64,000 nt of DNA from Orthonyx spaldingii. Lineage: Eukaryota > Chordata > Aves > Passeriformes > Orthonychidae. Location: assembly GCA_013397795.1 (NCBI GenBank), contig VZTJ01002648.1:372001-436000 (forward strand). The letters run 5' to 3'. The notes under the pieces are model-generated. The model was not told the origin of the DNA. It did no database searches and saw only the letters and a program-made list of their open reading frames with translations. Within the stretch, counting starts at the first letter, position 1. Each line of letters starts with the position of its first letter. Positions 1-11,900 of this stretch are shown piece by piece. The position numbers were made by a program, and so were the translations under genes.

Positions 1-1475
1 GGAATTCATGTGATGGACCAGTCTGGATCAAAGGGAGTTGAGCCCCAGTTTGTCAGGTTATTTGTTTTATTTCTTAATGAGTTCATGAAAACAGTTTAAA
101 TCTCAGAGTACATTGTCATCTGAATCTGAGATGCAAATGGACTGTGACAGCTTTTCCTGAAAAACAAACAAAAAAAAAATTGTCTTTTTTGGCAGGTTGT
201 CCTTATTGCCAAATTTATAATAAGACAAGGTAATTAAACTCAGTAGGATTCACGCTCTAATTAAAATAGGGCAAGAATTTATTCTGTTATCCCATGGCAC
301 TTTCATGAGATGCCTTTTAGTTTCATCAAATTTTTCATTCAAAAAAAACCACTGAAGGGAATGTAAAGATGCCACAATTTGAGAGCTTCAGCTGAGATGG
401 GGGCACAAGATTGCATCCTAGCAAGGGGTTATGGAATGAGTTGTTCTGACCCACCTGGGTTTTATTTTTATACTGAAGACAGGACAAATAGGGGCATTGG
501 TAGAACAGGCAGCTTGTAATGGAGCAATGAACACAGACATGGCATCAGCAGTGCACAGCTCTCAGTATGTCATATTTTGGTACCAAACAAGTTTGGAGAG
601 ACTTTCAGGCTTAGTTTAAAGATAAAACTGGTCTTCAGGAGAACGATGCAAAAGGTAATGTAGAAACTGAATCGATAACAGAGGCTGAGTCTATGGCACA
701 TTTATTTGTTTATGCCATGCTTTGGCTGATTTTCATAGGCTTGAATTTAATGTTTGTCAAACAGTCCCTTGTATCTGTGACATGGAAGGCACTGAAACTT
801 GGGTTCAGGCAAGAAGGGTGAGGGGAGTAAACATGAATTTCCCTTGCTGTGTAGAAACAGGTGTTGGTTGAGAACAGTCTTGTGCAGTGCTGCTCACACA
901 TCATCTTCCTCCCCAGCTTAGCATGCATGGAGTAACTGAGAAGGAATAGAGCTTAGAATTTGTGTATCTGCTTTTCCTGGCTGGATTGACTAACTCAGAC
1001 TGGAGCGTGCTCTGATGTGATGGCAGAGCTGTGAGGGTGGAGCAGTGGTTTATAAATTCCTGTATGAAGGAGGAGGAAGCTGAGAAGGAATGGGGCAGCA
1101 CAGCTGAACTCCTCTGCTGCTCTGAGAGGGAGGGACTTGTCTGTAGGCAGTGACAACCAAACAGGGTGTAAGGAGGGCACACTTCCCCCTGGTTTTTTTT
1201 TCTTTTCCATTTTCTCTCTTCTGTCACAGGTTCAGGAGCCCTAGGGAAGAACGAGGAATAATATCTCAATCTTTCTGTAGGGAAAGAACTGTGATGTAAA
1301 GGCTGCCATCACTAGCACAAGGGAGAAGACATCCATGATTGCCTGGAGAAAGTATTTAATTATTTTGGCCGAGTTTCTTTCCTGCTCAGTTGAGAGGGCA
1401 GTAATACTTTGTTTCAGCAACTGTACGTATCTAGAACTAGTATATACTTAAATTTCTGGAAAATGAGGAAAAAGT
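1..1475. other. Non-coding stretch, no gene seen
   Basis: Only short open frames are present on either strand (the longest is about 120 codons, minus strand, 901-1269), with no recognisable domain and no conserved-looking composition. The sequence is AT-rich with small A runs near 160-180. Nothing suggests an exon, RNA gene or named repeat. Confidence 0.6.
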
Positions 1476-1530
1476 GAATGGACTTGGTAATCTTAAAGGT
1501 CTTTTCCAACCTAAATGCTTCTATCCTTTC
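1476..1530 (+). mobile_element. CR1: CR1 LINE 3'-end fragment
   Basis: The segment reads as the end of an avian CR1 retrotransposon on the plus strand: a 'ggacttggtaatcttaaagg' core followed by 'tcttttccaacctaaatg' and a degenerate 'cttctatcc' tail in place of the usual ATTCTATG repeat. Only about 55 bp are recognisable, and the upstream sequence is too diverged to assign. CR1 copies are normally 5'-truncated, so a bare 3' tail is expected. The position of the 5' edge is uncertain. Confidence 0.7.
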
Positions 1531-3609
1531 TTAACTAATTGTTGTTCAGTGAGCTGTAAGATCCCACACAGTGACTGAAATGCAGTGGAAGAAGTCCAGT
1601 TTTGGTGTAAGAATAACAGCAAGAACAGAACTATCCTCTGAGCTTGTGAGATATCCTACTAAAAGGTGTTCTCTCTATCCCCCTGCACGGGAAGTACCTC
1701 AGGAATATAGCAGTGAAGAGAGATACTAAATGTTCTGTATAACAATTGTGACTGGAATAGGACTGAATATCAGAAATAACACATCTGAGCCTTCCTTTGG
1801 AAGTGAAGGCAATAAAGAAGCCTGTCTGTATTTCAGGAACTATATTGCATTCAGGAAATACAGCAGGGCAAGGGTAACACTTTTATTCTCCAGCCTTTCA
1901 GCACATGAAATACTCACCTGCTTACACACAGCAGTGCTAGTGGGAGAAGGAAGGGTGGTTTCGTGGCATCTTGAGCATTGCTTTTGCCATCTTCCATTTA
2001 ATCTTTTCCATGGTATTTTTGTTCCTGTAGCAGCAAATCACACCAAAATTGTAGTTACTCTTAAGACTGTCTAAGAAATCAGAACTGTAAAAACAATTTC
2101 ATAAAACCATGAGTCACTATTGCAGGAAAATTCCTTCCAGGTTAGTTTTCAAGAGCTGTGTTTGGAGCACCTTGGCAGTTTCCAAACATGAACTGAACTT
2201 TCCATGCCCTTTGCTCCCATCTTCCCTGTCGTGTCTCCCAGTGGCTGGAAATGGTTGGGTTCTTTGGGAAGGTGGCAGGAGGAGTTCTACCTGTTCTGTT
2301 TCCAGTACAGACTGTTATTACTGACTCAATTTCACTACAAGGAGCTGTAAAACCAACACTTGACCCTTTCTTCTCTCCATCTGCATCCTCCTGTGGAGGA
2401 AGGAGACACAAAGAGAGCAAAGCCAGCAGCATGAGACCATGTGTCAGCTGTACACAACAAGTTGTGCATGGGAAAGCCACCAGCTCTGAGGGGCTTGTGG
2501 TCTCTGGTGCTTTTTTCACCATGGTTTAACAGCACTTTTCCATTTATCCTTACAACTTTACCCAAATATGGTTTCAAAGTGCAGTTGCTGGTTATGTAGA
2601 CTGAGTGTGAGCATTTGGGTTTAAAATGCCAGAAATCTTCTCTTCCGTTCAGAACTTTGTGCTATGAATTTCAGAATTATCCAGGACAGCCACAGTGTAT
2701 TCCTCTTCTGTGGATTTGCTTCAGCACAGTCCTACAGAGCCTCCAGAATCACTGGCTTGCCCCAAATCACCTTTAACATCTGTGGTGCTCCAGTGTTTTA
2801 ACCAAGTAGTGAGACACAGCAGTTGTTTTGTTAGCAAACCTCCCTCACTTTACCTTCAGCAATCACATCTCCCAAGCACCTGAGATCCTGTGCAGCCTGA
2901 TGGAAGAGCTCATCAAAATTAAGTGATGCAGCACTTTAATTGCTTTAGTCTTACCCCTGTTTCAGGAAAGTGAGAGCAGATTTGTTGCCTGTAAGGAAAA
3001 GAGACAAGCAGATTGTTGATATGCTGTGCTGCCATCTAAAGAGCCCCAGGAGGTTGTAAAGAATGTTGACACCTTAGAGATTGACTCTTCCTCTGGAAAG
3101 TTGAAATCTCTAATTTGATAATTCCTATTCTATAGCATGCTCTAATCCCTTTAGGAGCAATCACCAGCATGTGAATCCCTATGGCTTCAAGAAAAGAAAA
3201 AAAGTATAAACCTCTCCATTTTCCTCCTCTATTACAAGGGGATCTGGACTTAATTTAGCAAATTGTTCTTCCTGGACATGCAGGTCTCCCCAAATGATCA
3301 TCAGCTCTAGTTATTGCCGTGTGTTTTCCCTAAATTTTCATTAAAATATCCTTTTCTACAGTTGTTATGGTTGCACCATACATAGCTGCAAGATCATGGT
3401 ACTTGTCTCTCTCTCTGGACCATGCAATTGGCACTTCCAGCACAGTTTCCAGGAGAGATCTGTGAGTGATCCTGATGCCTTTTTCTCCTGGTTTCTGGAA
3501 TGAACACTAGACACAGTTGGAGGTTAGAGGGTTGAGGGTCATTTACCTCAGTGTTTTAATAGGATCCTGTTCTGATACATCACGTCACGAAGCCCACCAT
3601 GCATGTATG
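1531..3609. other. Non-coding stretch, no gene seen
   Basis: Several overlapping open frames of 60-126 codons lie on both strands between 1730 and 2577, a pattern typical of slightly GC-richer random sequence. None has a recognisable motif, and no frame is favoured over the others. No repeat family was recognised. Confidence 0.55.
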
Positions 3610-3683
3610 CTCTTCCCTTTTCTCCTCTTCTCCTTCTCTCCTTCTCTTCTTCTGTATCTTTTCTTCTTCTTTTTCTTCTCCAG
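3610..3683 (+). repeat. Polypyrimidine (CTT/CTC-rich) tract ending in CAG
   Basis: About 70 nt are almost entirely C and T on the plus strand, built from irregular CTT, CTC and TCTTCT units, broken only by a 'gta' near 3653. The tract ends in 'cttctccag', which resembles a 3' splice acceptor (AG at 3682-3683). Such tracts can adopt triplex (H-DNA) structure or act as a strong polypyrimidine tract. No credible donor or coding frame follows, so a simple low-complexity repeat is the safest label. Confidence 0.7.
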
Positions 3684-3779
3684 CTGTATTCTCTGTATCT
3701 CCCCACCCCACTCACACACACAATTTACAGACCTAATCTCCCTGGGGTGTCAATAAGTTTACAGAACATGTTCTACTGA

Positions 3780-3797
3780 GAGGAGCCATGGCTCCTC
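3780..3797. repeat. Perfect 18-bp palindrome
   Basis: GAGGAGCCATGGCTCCTC is identical to its own reverse complement, with no spacer, centred on CCATGG. The flanking bases (a at 3779, a at 3798) break the symmetry. No known dimeric factor site was recognised with confidence. Confidence 0.9.
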
Positions 3798-5329
3798 AAG
3801 ATAGTAGGATGTTTCGTCTCTTAGCTCTACAGGACCTTGGAGTTATGCTGAGTTATCAGACTTAGAGAAGTACAAGTATGCATGCTAATACTTGTGGATA
3901 CACAGAACTGTGTAAAAGGTATAAAAAGAAATAGCAAAAAATCCTTTTGGCATCAATCCAGCCAGCCCTGGAGTCCATGTGCTTTGTCTTGAGGAGCTCA
4001 GGGCTGGTTTGCAGTGTGACTGTAGTGAAGTCTCTCTGTAATGCACCTCATTGTTACATATCTGCTTTTATCCCTGCACAAAGACTCCAATATTGTTTTG
4101 CTTGTGTACTAGTCAGAGAATACCTGGGTGTTTTATAGTGATGCAAGGGTAATAAGAACAGTAGTAATCCCTTTAATTATGGTATTCTGTCACCTTAGTG
4201 ACTCTATTCTGAAGGGGTGGGACTCTAAAAAAGACATGCTGAGTACTTTGTTAATGTGCACGCAGAAACATCGTAGAAGACTCAGAAAACATTTTAAGAA
4301 TACTTATGGGTTTCCTTTACCTGATGTATAACCTCTAGTTCTGGTATGACTCCCAGGATTTTAGTGTAGTTTTTCCAGTTTTTTCAGAAGAACTAAAAAA
4401 GGGAACAAAAATCCCTAACATATATAATTCCATGGGAGTGTATAGTATAGTTAGGAGCCAATGAAAGTGGTGATTTCCCTTTAGCGTTGTCTGATGATCT
4501 TTGCATAATTACATAGTCTTTTACAAAATTATTGTCCTGTGAGAGCTGTTGGATACACAAAATGCAACAAAATACTCAGAAACTCAGCTGTTCTACCCTG
4601 AGCACCTTTAGCATTCAGTGTAGCTGCTAAAGATGATTTCAGTTTGTACCCATTGGTGAAAAATGCTGACTTCTTTGCCTTTCACCTAATTTATATAAAA
4701 CTTTCATCCACAGTGATTCTTTAAATCCCCTGCGAAACTTGCTCATTTGAATTCAAGTTTTGCCACCAAGCACAGTAAATAGGTTATTTTCCTCCTGTAT
4801 GTTCCTACACAGGCAGTGTGACTCTCCCTGCAGTTCTTGTTGAGGTGCCCTTTACATTTAGGATGTTTTTGGGTGTTTGTAAAGCATCCTGCACGTGAAA
4901 GTCTCATAACTGCACCAACCAGGAGTATCTGCTATTACCAGCTGCCACTGCCCACGGAGGATTATACACTTTAAAAAGGCCAAAACCAAATAATCTGGTT
5001 TATTCTTAACATTGAAGTCCTTTTCGATATTCACTCGATGTGATGTTACAAAATAGATTCTGTGTCTTTATTGTAATTACTTAAAGAATTGCCTGTATGT
5101 AATCTGTACAGAGCTGCTCACATCAGTTATTTGTACAGGCCTGCTTTGGGTAAGATATTTCTGGAGGGAAGATAAATCTCATTGATTTTTAAAAAGAAAA
5201 AGCTCAGGAGAAGAGTCTACTGATGCTCTTCTGTATTTTACTCAGATGGTATGAAAGGCATTAAAATAGGATTGTAGTCTTCTGGCTCTGTGGAGTAATG
5301 GATTTAATAATACCAAGTTGTTGTGAGAA
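3798..5329. other. Non-coding stretch, no gene seen
   Basis: AT-rich sequence with no open frame above about 67 codons and no named repeat. Small local features such as A/T runs are not distinctive. Confidence 0.6.
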
Positions 5330-5830
5330 CCATCATATTTTGAAGTTGACTATAAATAAGTCACCAATAAAAAGCAATGTTTGTTTGTTCAGATAATTGT
5401 AGCATGTATTATAAATATAACCCGAGTTCTTATGAACCCATCTATTGCAAATAAACAGGATTTATTTACTTTCCTTAGAGGAAAAGTGCAATCTAAATAG
5501 CCCTTAAAAATACTTATTGTTTAGGCTATGTCTTAGAAATCATGCTAATACTTTATTTTAAATAGTGCTAATTATGTCACTGCAATTAATCCATTGAAAA
5601 CCAGATTTCCCTAGATGCTTCGTGCCTTCTTTAGTGTTAATTGCATCTGAGCATTGGAAATAAAGGCTGCACTGCAGCAGGTGCCACAGAAAATATTTTC
5701 AAGCAACTGCTTCTTCAATAAATATTGTAATGTTTAATTGGATTTGGACATTACCAATAATAAATTTTAACTGAAGTGCTAAAAGCATAAGTTATCGATA
5801 ACTAAGATGAAATTGTCTTGCATTGCATGT
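5330..5830. promoter_or_regulatory. Candidate conserved non-coding element / enhancer-like block
   Basis: About 500 bp have the texture of vertebrate developmental enhancers: AT-rich but not low-complexity, with many homeodomain-type cores. Examples are TAATTA at 5569-5574, a bicoid-type TAATCC at 5587-5592, several ATTA/TAAT cores near 5637-5760, and the 14-bp palindrome AGTTATCGATAACT at 5790-5803. The ATCGAT core of that palindrome matches CUX/ONECUT-type sites. Conservation cannot be measured from one sequence, so this call is inference from composition and motifs only. Confidence 0.3.
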
Positions 5831-5877
5831 TCATTTCCATCATTACATAGCATTTACATCACACATATCATACATAC

Positions 5878-6011
5878 ACTTCATTGTATCCACATTACCT
5901 GGTTTTAATCCATTCTATTAGTTTTATAATACTCAAATTATAATACTTCATTATATGCACGTTACCTGTTTTTAATCCGTTCTATTAGTTTTATAGTACT
6001 CAAATTATTAT
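5878..6011. repeat. 67-bp tandem duplication (two copies)
   Basis: Copy 1 is 5878-5944 and copy 2 is 5945-6011. They align without gaps with 7 mismatches by eye (about 90% identity). Each copy starts 'acttcatt', contains 'ttaatcc.ttctattagttt' and ends 'tactcaaatta..at'. The copies abut directly. It is not a recognised transposon; a local replication-slippage type duplication is likely. Confidence 0.9.
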
Positions 6012-7429
6012 TGACAGTGATCAGTTCGATTGTAACAAATGAAACCCACCACTAAAAACCTCCTCCTTCACTACTGACCTCAGTGTTTGAGGATTAAATC
6101 CAGTGATTGTTAGGGCAAATCTCTTAATTAAACACAATTTTACAGTAAATTATCAACAAAAGAGAGCTAGCAATGATGGAGTATACACTGATCAGATTTT
6201 ACTTTGTAAACATTTACTGTGTTCAAGTTTACTTTCTCAGCAAATTTTTAGTCAGATTGAACCAAAACCTGCTAATCAACACTAGTTTCATGAAATTTAA
6301 CTAACCTCTTTTTAGTTTATGGGCAGAAATGCCTTATCAGGAAAGTGAAATGTTGAAGAGATTCAGTCAATTCAGTTTGGCTTGGCTGTTTTAAATTTAC
6401 ATGTGCATTTGTTTATCAAATTATGGTTTCTCAGGCAACTTATTCAAGCCTTTCTTGTAGCTTCTAGTATTTTTTTTCCTGCTATGAAATACAATTTTAT
6501 AGTTATTTACATGCTGTTTTCAGAGGAACATTTGAATACTTACAAGAGATCCCTTACTAAATTGGTAAAATAAATGTCATTAAATACACAGCTTGTTGCC
6601 TGACATGCCCAAAGTGTTGCACATTAGTGGATCAGAGCTATAAGAGCACTAAAATGTATCACTTGTATAAAATTAAAGTTTATTTACAATCTCACAAATA
6701 TTTTTCTTCAAACCACAGGCACAGTCATTGGATATATTATTTTAATAGATCTTCCATGGGCTAGAGAAATAAAGTTCAGGTCTTTGTTTTACTTACAAAT
6801 CTAAATGTGAATGTAGTTCAATGCTTGGGAAGTTCAAAATCACCTGAGAATTGTCACGTGTGGGAGATGGCTGGAACTGCAAGGATGAATATCAGAGATA
6901 AATACAAACAAGCTCAAATTTGGGTAAATTATTCTTAAATGAGAGACTGCATTTAGCTGAAACAAGTCAGAGGCATGTAAATATGCAATGTGCTAAAGAG
7001 ACTAATGGAAGAGAGGACAAAGATTCATAGATTGGGTGTCTTGAGTATTGTGCCTTTATGCTGTATTTTAGAGCAGCCCTCTGCTTTACTTGCCAAAATC
7101 GTTGCAGGAGACTGTCACAATATTTCATTTGGATGTACAGGTGTGACTCTTGATGTTTTCAAAAATCCACTCCCTACAGTTCAAGAGGGAGTCCTTCATT
7201 TGTTTATTTCAGTCTGATTTTGATTTCAATTTCTTTGACACATTCCAACTGTTCTGTTTTCATGTGGGGCATTGCAGATCAAAAAAAAAAAAAAAAAGAA
7301 AAAGCAGAGAATTTTTTTGAACATTCTCCATCTATTTAATCTGCAAATCTCAATACAGAAGTTTTTACAAACCTTTTGCTGAAGTGGTCTAAATTTCCTC
7401 CTTGAAAGAAAGCTGGGAAGTGCAAAGCT
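6012..7429. other. Non-coding stretch with a poly(A) run
   Basis: AT-rich sequence with no gene recognised. A 17-nt A run lies at 7281-7297, followed by A-rich 'gaaaaagc'. No target-site duplication or gene-like sequence lies upstream of the run, so it is not called a retrogene tail. Open frames here are at most 75 codons and unremarkable. Confidence 0.55.
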
Positions 7430-7830
7430 GTGCTGTTTAGCATGTCACAATATTGTCCAGCAGCACAGAAACAATGTGTCATACAGCCTGTCAATATTCC
7501 CAGCTCTGAAGGAGCTCATTATACATTCCCCGTGTTTGTGACTTTATTGATCCTCTGTCATTCCCATGGAGCGAAACTGATATTTTCTAACAAAATGTAA
7601 TTTGCTGCAACAAACAAGCAGTCAAGTGCTGATGAAAAGAATTCCAGGAAATGGCCACGGTGCCTCCAAAGGAGTTATGTGGGCCAGTTCTGCTCCACTG
7701 ATGTCTGCTTTGTATGCACTGTGTGATGCTCACGGTCCTTATTAGCACCGTGCCTTTTAATTAAAAATAACTACATTTTCACTTATTAGCCTCAATGTTC
7801 CCAAGCTCATTAATTGGAATTTTCCAGAGT
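7430..7830. promoter_or_regulatory. Candidate conserved non-coding block
   Basis: A non-repetitive stretch with enhancer-like motif density. It has a SOX-type AACAATG at 7470-7476 and ATTGT at 7452-7456. TTAATTAA lies at 7757-7764 and ATTAATT at 7809-7815. No coding frame or repeat explains it. The call is inference from sequence texture; a multi-species alignment would decide it. Confidence 0.25.
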
Positions 7831-9179
7831 TCTGATAGGAATTACTGCTCTGACTTCCACTGAATTTTAATGCCATTTTGATGCATGCTTGCAGCCATAA
7901 AATATTTCCTGAAAGAACCTGTTGGCTGAGGGGGCTGTTTGTGTGCATGGCAAGTGTGCAAGTTTGGAGCTGTGTTAAGGAAACTGGGTTTTCAGAACTG
8001 AGCAGGCTCTTAGTCCCAAGAATTTGTAGATTCCTGGGTTGTAGAAAAATTGAGGTATGTATTCTAATAACTGAGACCTTGAGCTGTTCCTAGCAGCCTG
8101 CGAGGGACACAAAACCCACAGTGGTTGTTTTGGGTAAAAAAGCTGGCGCAGATCATGCAAAATATTTCGTTTACGTCCTTGTTTTTTGCCCTTCAGCACA
8201 CAGCTCTGAGAGCAGGAGGGAGTGGCCAGGCAGAGTTCTGGACAAGGCTTTTTTTTTTTTTTTAAACCGTAATTCATACATATTTCAGAAGCAAAACTAA
8301 AATTATTTCTCCTACAAACTACTCTATTGTAGAATAGAGAGCCTCTATTCTGATGATGGTGTCCAACTGTTTATTACTTCTTCAAAGTGTATTTCAAAGG
8401 AATATTGCTACTATAGTAAAAATGCTTTGCCTGACATGTGAAAAGGTTTAGTTGTGCTTCATCCTGGTCAGGAACAAGCTTGTTCCTGGCAAACTTCTGC
8501 TGAACAGCTGTTCTGGAAACAAGGAATAAGAAACCAGTTAGGAGTGGGTTACCTGTTTCTGCTCCTGAAAGAGGTAGAAATGGAAGGTGGCTTGTATGTC
8601 CTGGCAGTGGTACAGCTGAGACAGGATTTTAAAACTGGAAAAAGAGAAGTAAAAGTAATTAAAATGTTTATTCATTTTATTGCTATAATTTCAAGACTCA
8701 AATAGTAAATACTTTAAGATGTAGAGAAAAGGTTTTTTGATGCCTATATGCATTAAGAGTTGAGAATTAAGTTAAATGGAAAAAAAAGAGGAAATAATTC
8801 CAGAGGTTTCTGTAAAGCACTACAGTGTGTTAACTCCTCGTAGTTTATTTATGTACAGAATATTGTCCAAATTTTTCATTTGCCCTCAAGACAAAATCTA
8901 AACAACCATAAGAGAAGAATATTAATGTTATTTTTTGTCCTTTGGGGCCTTTTATTAATTATGCTACTGTGTTTTATTTCATCATTACTTCTACTTCAGT
9001 CTTTTTGAGGCATCTTTGGCATTATTGATTTCTTTTGTGGTGACATTATATTCATGCTGCCTTTTTGGTATTTAGCACGAGACACCGTGAATTTTTAGAA
9101 ATGGCAGTTGACTGGTTCCTCTGCTACTTTTTCTTCTCCTTTGTTCTCTCTCAAATCTAACAACGTTCCTGTCTCTCTT
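7831..9179. other. Non-coding stretch with a poly(T) run
   Basis: No gene recognised. A 15-nt T run lies at 8249-8263. A 100-codon minus-strand frame (7975-8277) begins inside that run and encodes a lysine-rich start from it, so it is chance. Pyrimidine-rich sequence occurs near 9115-9180. Confidence 0.55.
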
Positions 9180-9400
9180 AAAGAAGCCAAATGTCTGACA
9201 GCAGAAATAAGGCCATTAAGCCTAATCTGTTTGTAACTGCAAGGAAGCTGCTGTAATTGATTACAAGGCTTGACTTCGTGTTAGTTACTCATTAATCTAA
9301 GGTTAAAGAAATCCATTTTGCACAGGCAAATTCAAGGCTCGGGCTACTCAGTGAATTCACCAACTGACTGCTGTCTTCATTTATCACTCTTAAAGGAAAT
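9180..9400. promoter_or_regulatory. Candidate conserved non-coding block with paired homeodomain site
   Basis: The block contains TAATTGATTA at 9254-9263 (TAAT-2 nt-ATTA), the arrangement known as a P2 dimer site for paired-class homeodomains. It sits inside the near-palindrome TGTAATTGATTACA at 9252-9265. Further ATTA/TAAT cores occur at about 9213-9225 and 9290-9297. There is no coding frame or repeat. Enhancer function is inferred from motif content only. Confidence 0.3.
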
Positions 9401-11809
9401 CTTTCCATGATATTTTCTTTTGCTAAGGCCGGGGGCACCGCAGGGAAGTCATTTACGCTCTTGTTTAAGCCCAGCCTGCAGCCATTTCTTCCTTCCTGTA
9501 GCCATTGCTCTTACCTCTGTGAGAATATGAAGCTAATTAAGACTAAAGTCTCAAATTTCTCTCTGTCTGATGTCTTTGACCCAAGTCCTCCCCTGTGATC
9601 CTTCATGTTTACAAAACAACGCAAAACATGGAGATGTCACTTGCACCACCCTGAACTGAAAATTCATGAGATGATGTTGTCCCATACCAAATAAAAACTA
9701 CATAGAAAAGTCTGTATTCTTCTATTATCTCCCTTCTTCAGTTAATATTTGTATTTATGTACTTGTGCAAGTGCACTTGCAAATAGGGACACAGGGCGTT
9801 TCCTCAGAAAAAAATGTATGGGAAGGGCAATGGAAGGAGTCTGTTCTTTTCTTATAGATAAATGCACTGATATAAAAGTAGGAGACAAACACCTGACTAA
9901 AACAAACTTAGTATTTTGTGAGAACAAGGGATGTGAAACACTTTTTCACCTGATCTTAAACATTTAGATGGTGTCTTACTTCACTGCATATACACGTTGC
10001 ATTTAATTTCATACAGTTTGGGCATACAGGCATCATTTAGGATTCTCTGGGACCACAGATAGCAATGGGAATATTAAAAAAATGAAGTCTCTGCTCATTT
10101 TTCTTAAGTTATGTGTTACCGAACTTCCTTAGCTGATAATTTATATATTGTTCCAACACAGATTGTGAGTTTTGTTGGTGTATTCTGGTATATTTCTGCC
10201 AATTTCTCTATTTGACATGTGCTAAACACTATCACCTTCAATAAACCAACATGTTTGTCAGGCAAACTGCTGCAAGAAGGAACAAGTCAGCTATGACTTG
10301 ATTAGATTTTAGTTTAAGCTAAAAGCTGAAATTTGATTGGGTCACAGCAGAGCCAACTGGAATCACACAAGCAAGGAAAATGTAAAGATTTGGTTGGGTT
10401 TTTAAATAAGTGTTATTCCTGCAGAAGTGATTTTAGTAATCCTCCTTTGCAGAGGTTGAAAGACTTTTTATTATACACACACAGAGCACTCAGAAATAAT
10501 CTGTGGGTATTTACTGTAAAGCCTAATGTCATTTTCTGGGCCATAAATATTGTCCTCAGTGAGTTCTACATTCAAGGTGTGGTGGTGCCACCATGGTGTC
10601 CTGGCCCTTTCTACATTTTAAATCTTTTCTTTGCTTCTTTGTGGTGTTTTTTTTAGAATCCAGCCCTATTGCTGGCTGAACTAATATACAGTATTGATAT
10701 ATTTACTCAGATATGAAGTTTAAAATAATAATAATTTAAAAACAAAAAACCAAACGAAACATCTCAACGATTAATTAATCCAGTTTAGGATTTCTGTGTA
10801 CCTTGTAATTAAGAATTTCAGGAAAGAGGACAACTATTTGGTCTGACTTAAGAAACAAAGGTTGTCAATTTGCCACAGTGATTGCACTTTCACTAGACTT
10901 TTACTAGAGATTCAGTAAAACTGAAAAATCACACCCAAGAATCATATTGGCAAGACGTGGAAATGCAGTTTTTGGTGTAAAACAAAGAGGAAATTGACCA
11001 TAGTGCCTGTTTAACTGCATTCTTGACGGTGTTCTAAGTTAGAATTATAAATCTGATTTTGAAGTAATTAAGAGCTGAATAACAGATAACCCCAAAAACA
11101 CTAAACAAACAAACAAAAAAACCCCAAATGCCACAGACTCTCAATAAAGCCAAGCTTGAGGAAACTGATTTAGTTGCAGCTTCCTTTAGATTTCTGTGAA
11201 GCCGTGAGTTCATCTTTAACCTTTTTTTAAGGACAACTCTCCAAATGTTCATGTAAACTCTCTTCCCTGGCTTCTCTTTTGTCCCTGGCTGAAGAGTAGA
11301 GAAGTGTGAAGGAAGCAGCCAGAATGAGGGCACATGGGCTGCCTGAAGGATGAGGAGGAAGTGTTCAATGGGGAGAACCTGAAAGGAAATACTTGAGAAC
11401 AAGAAGAGATGGGATTTTCTATCAGCACCCAGGTCACAAAGGGACAAGGCTCAGTAAAAACTATCTGAGCTTGATGTTGTTGCAGCTTTTTTTGCCCAGA
11501 GAGGTCGTTGATCCAGTGAAGGATTTTTTTGATTGCATGTTACAAGCCCATTAAATGCTTTGCAGGAATTCTATCAGTGTATTAGGGAGTTCTGTATTTT
11601 TTAATTTTTTTTTTTTTTTTGGTGACAACTGCAGATCCAGTCTTATTTTTGTTGCTGTGTACAGGATCACTTTATTAGGTTCTTCAGCCATCTGCTGTAA
11701 GACAATAATGTCTAAAACCTGTCAGCAGAAAGAGCAGGGTGTTGGGTTTGGCATGTTTATGAATTGCAAACACGTGTTCAGCTTCAAAGTGGTCAGAAGT
11801 CATCTTTTG
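9401..11809. other. Non-coding stretch, no gene seen
   Basis: The largest frame is a 137-codon minus-strand frame (11034-11447) with no recognisable domain and no initiation or splice context, judged chance. An A/C-rich tract lies near 11102-11126 and a 16-nt T run at 11605-11620. No named repeat. Confidence 0.55.
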
Positions 11810-11900
11810 CAAAGTTAATTAAAGAAAAAAAAGCACGCTCCCTAATGAATATGACACAAACCATTAAAGCATTAAATTAAATTTGCATACTTTGTCACAG
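11810..11900. promoter_or_regulatory. Candidate regulatory block with POU octamer
   Basis: A short block has several TAAT/ATTA cores and a perfect octamer ATTTGCAT at 11881-11888, the classical POU-domain site. TTAATTAA overlaps its 5' edge (about 11815-11822). Chance occurrence of an 8-mer in AT-rich DNA is common, so confidence is low. Confidence 0.22.

Noticed and set aside
1730..2074. 114-codon plus-strand frame
   Set aside because: No motif or homology recognised; surrounding sequence shows overlapping frames on both strands.
7281..7297. 17-nt A run as a possible retrogene poly(A) tail
   Set aside because: No gene-like sequence upstream and no flanking target duplication seen; similar homopolymers occur throughout the window.
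11034..11447. 137-codon minus-strand frame
   Set aside because: No recognisable domain, passes through an A/C-rich tract, and shows no splice or promoter context; consistent with chance.
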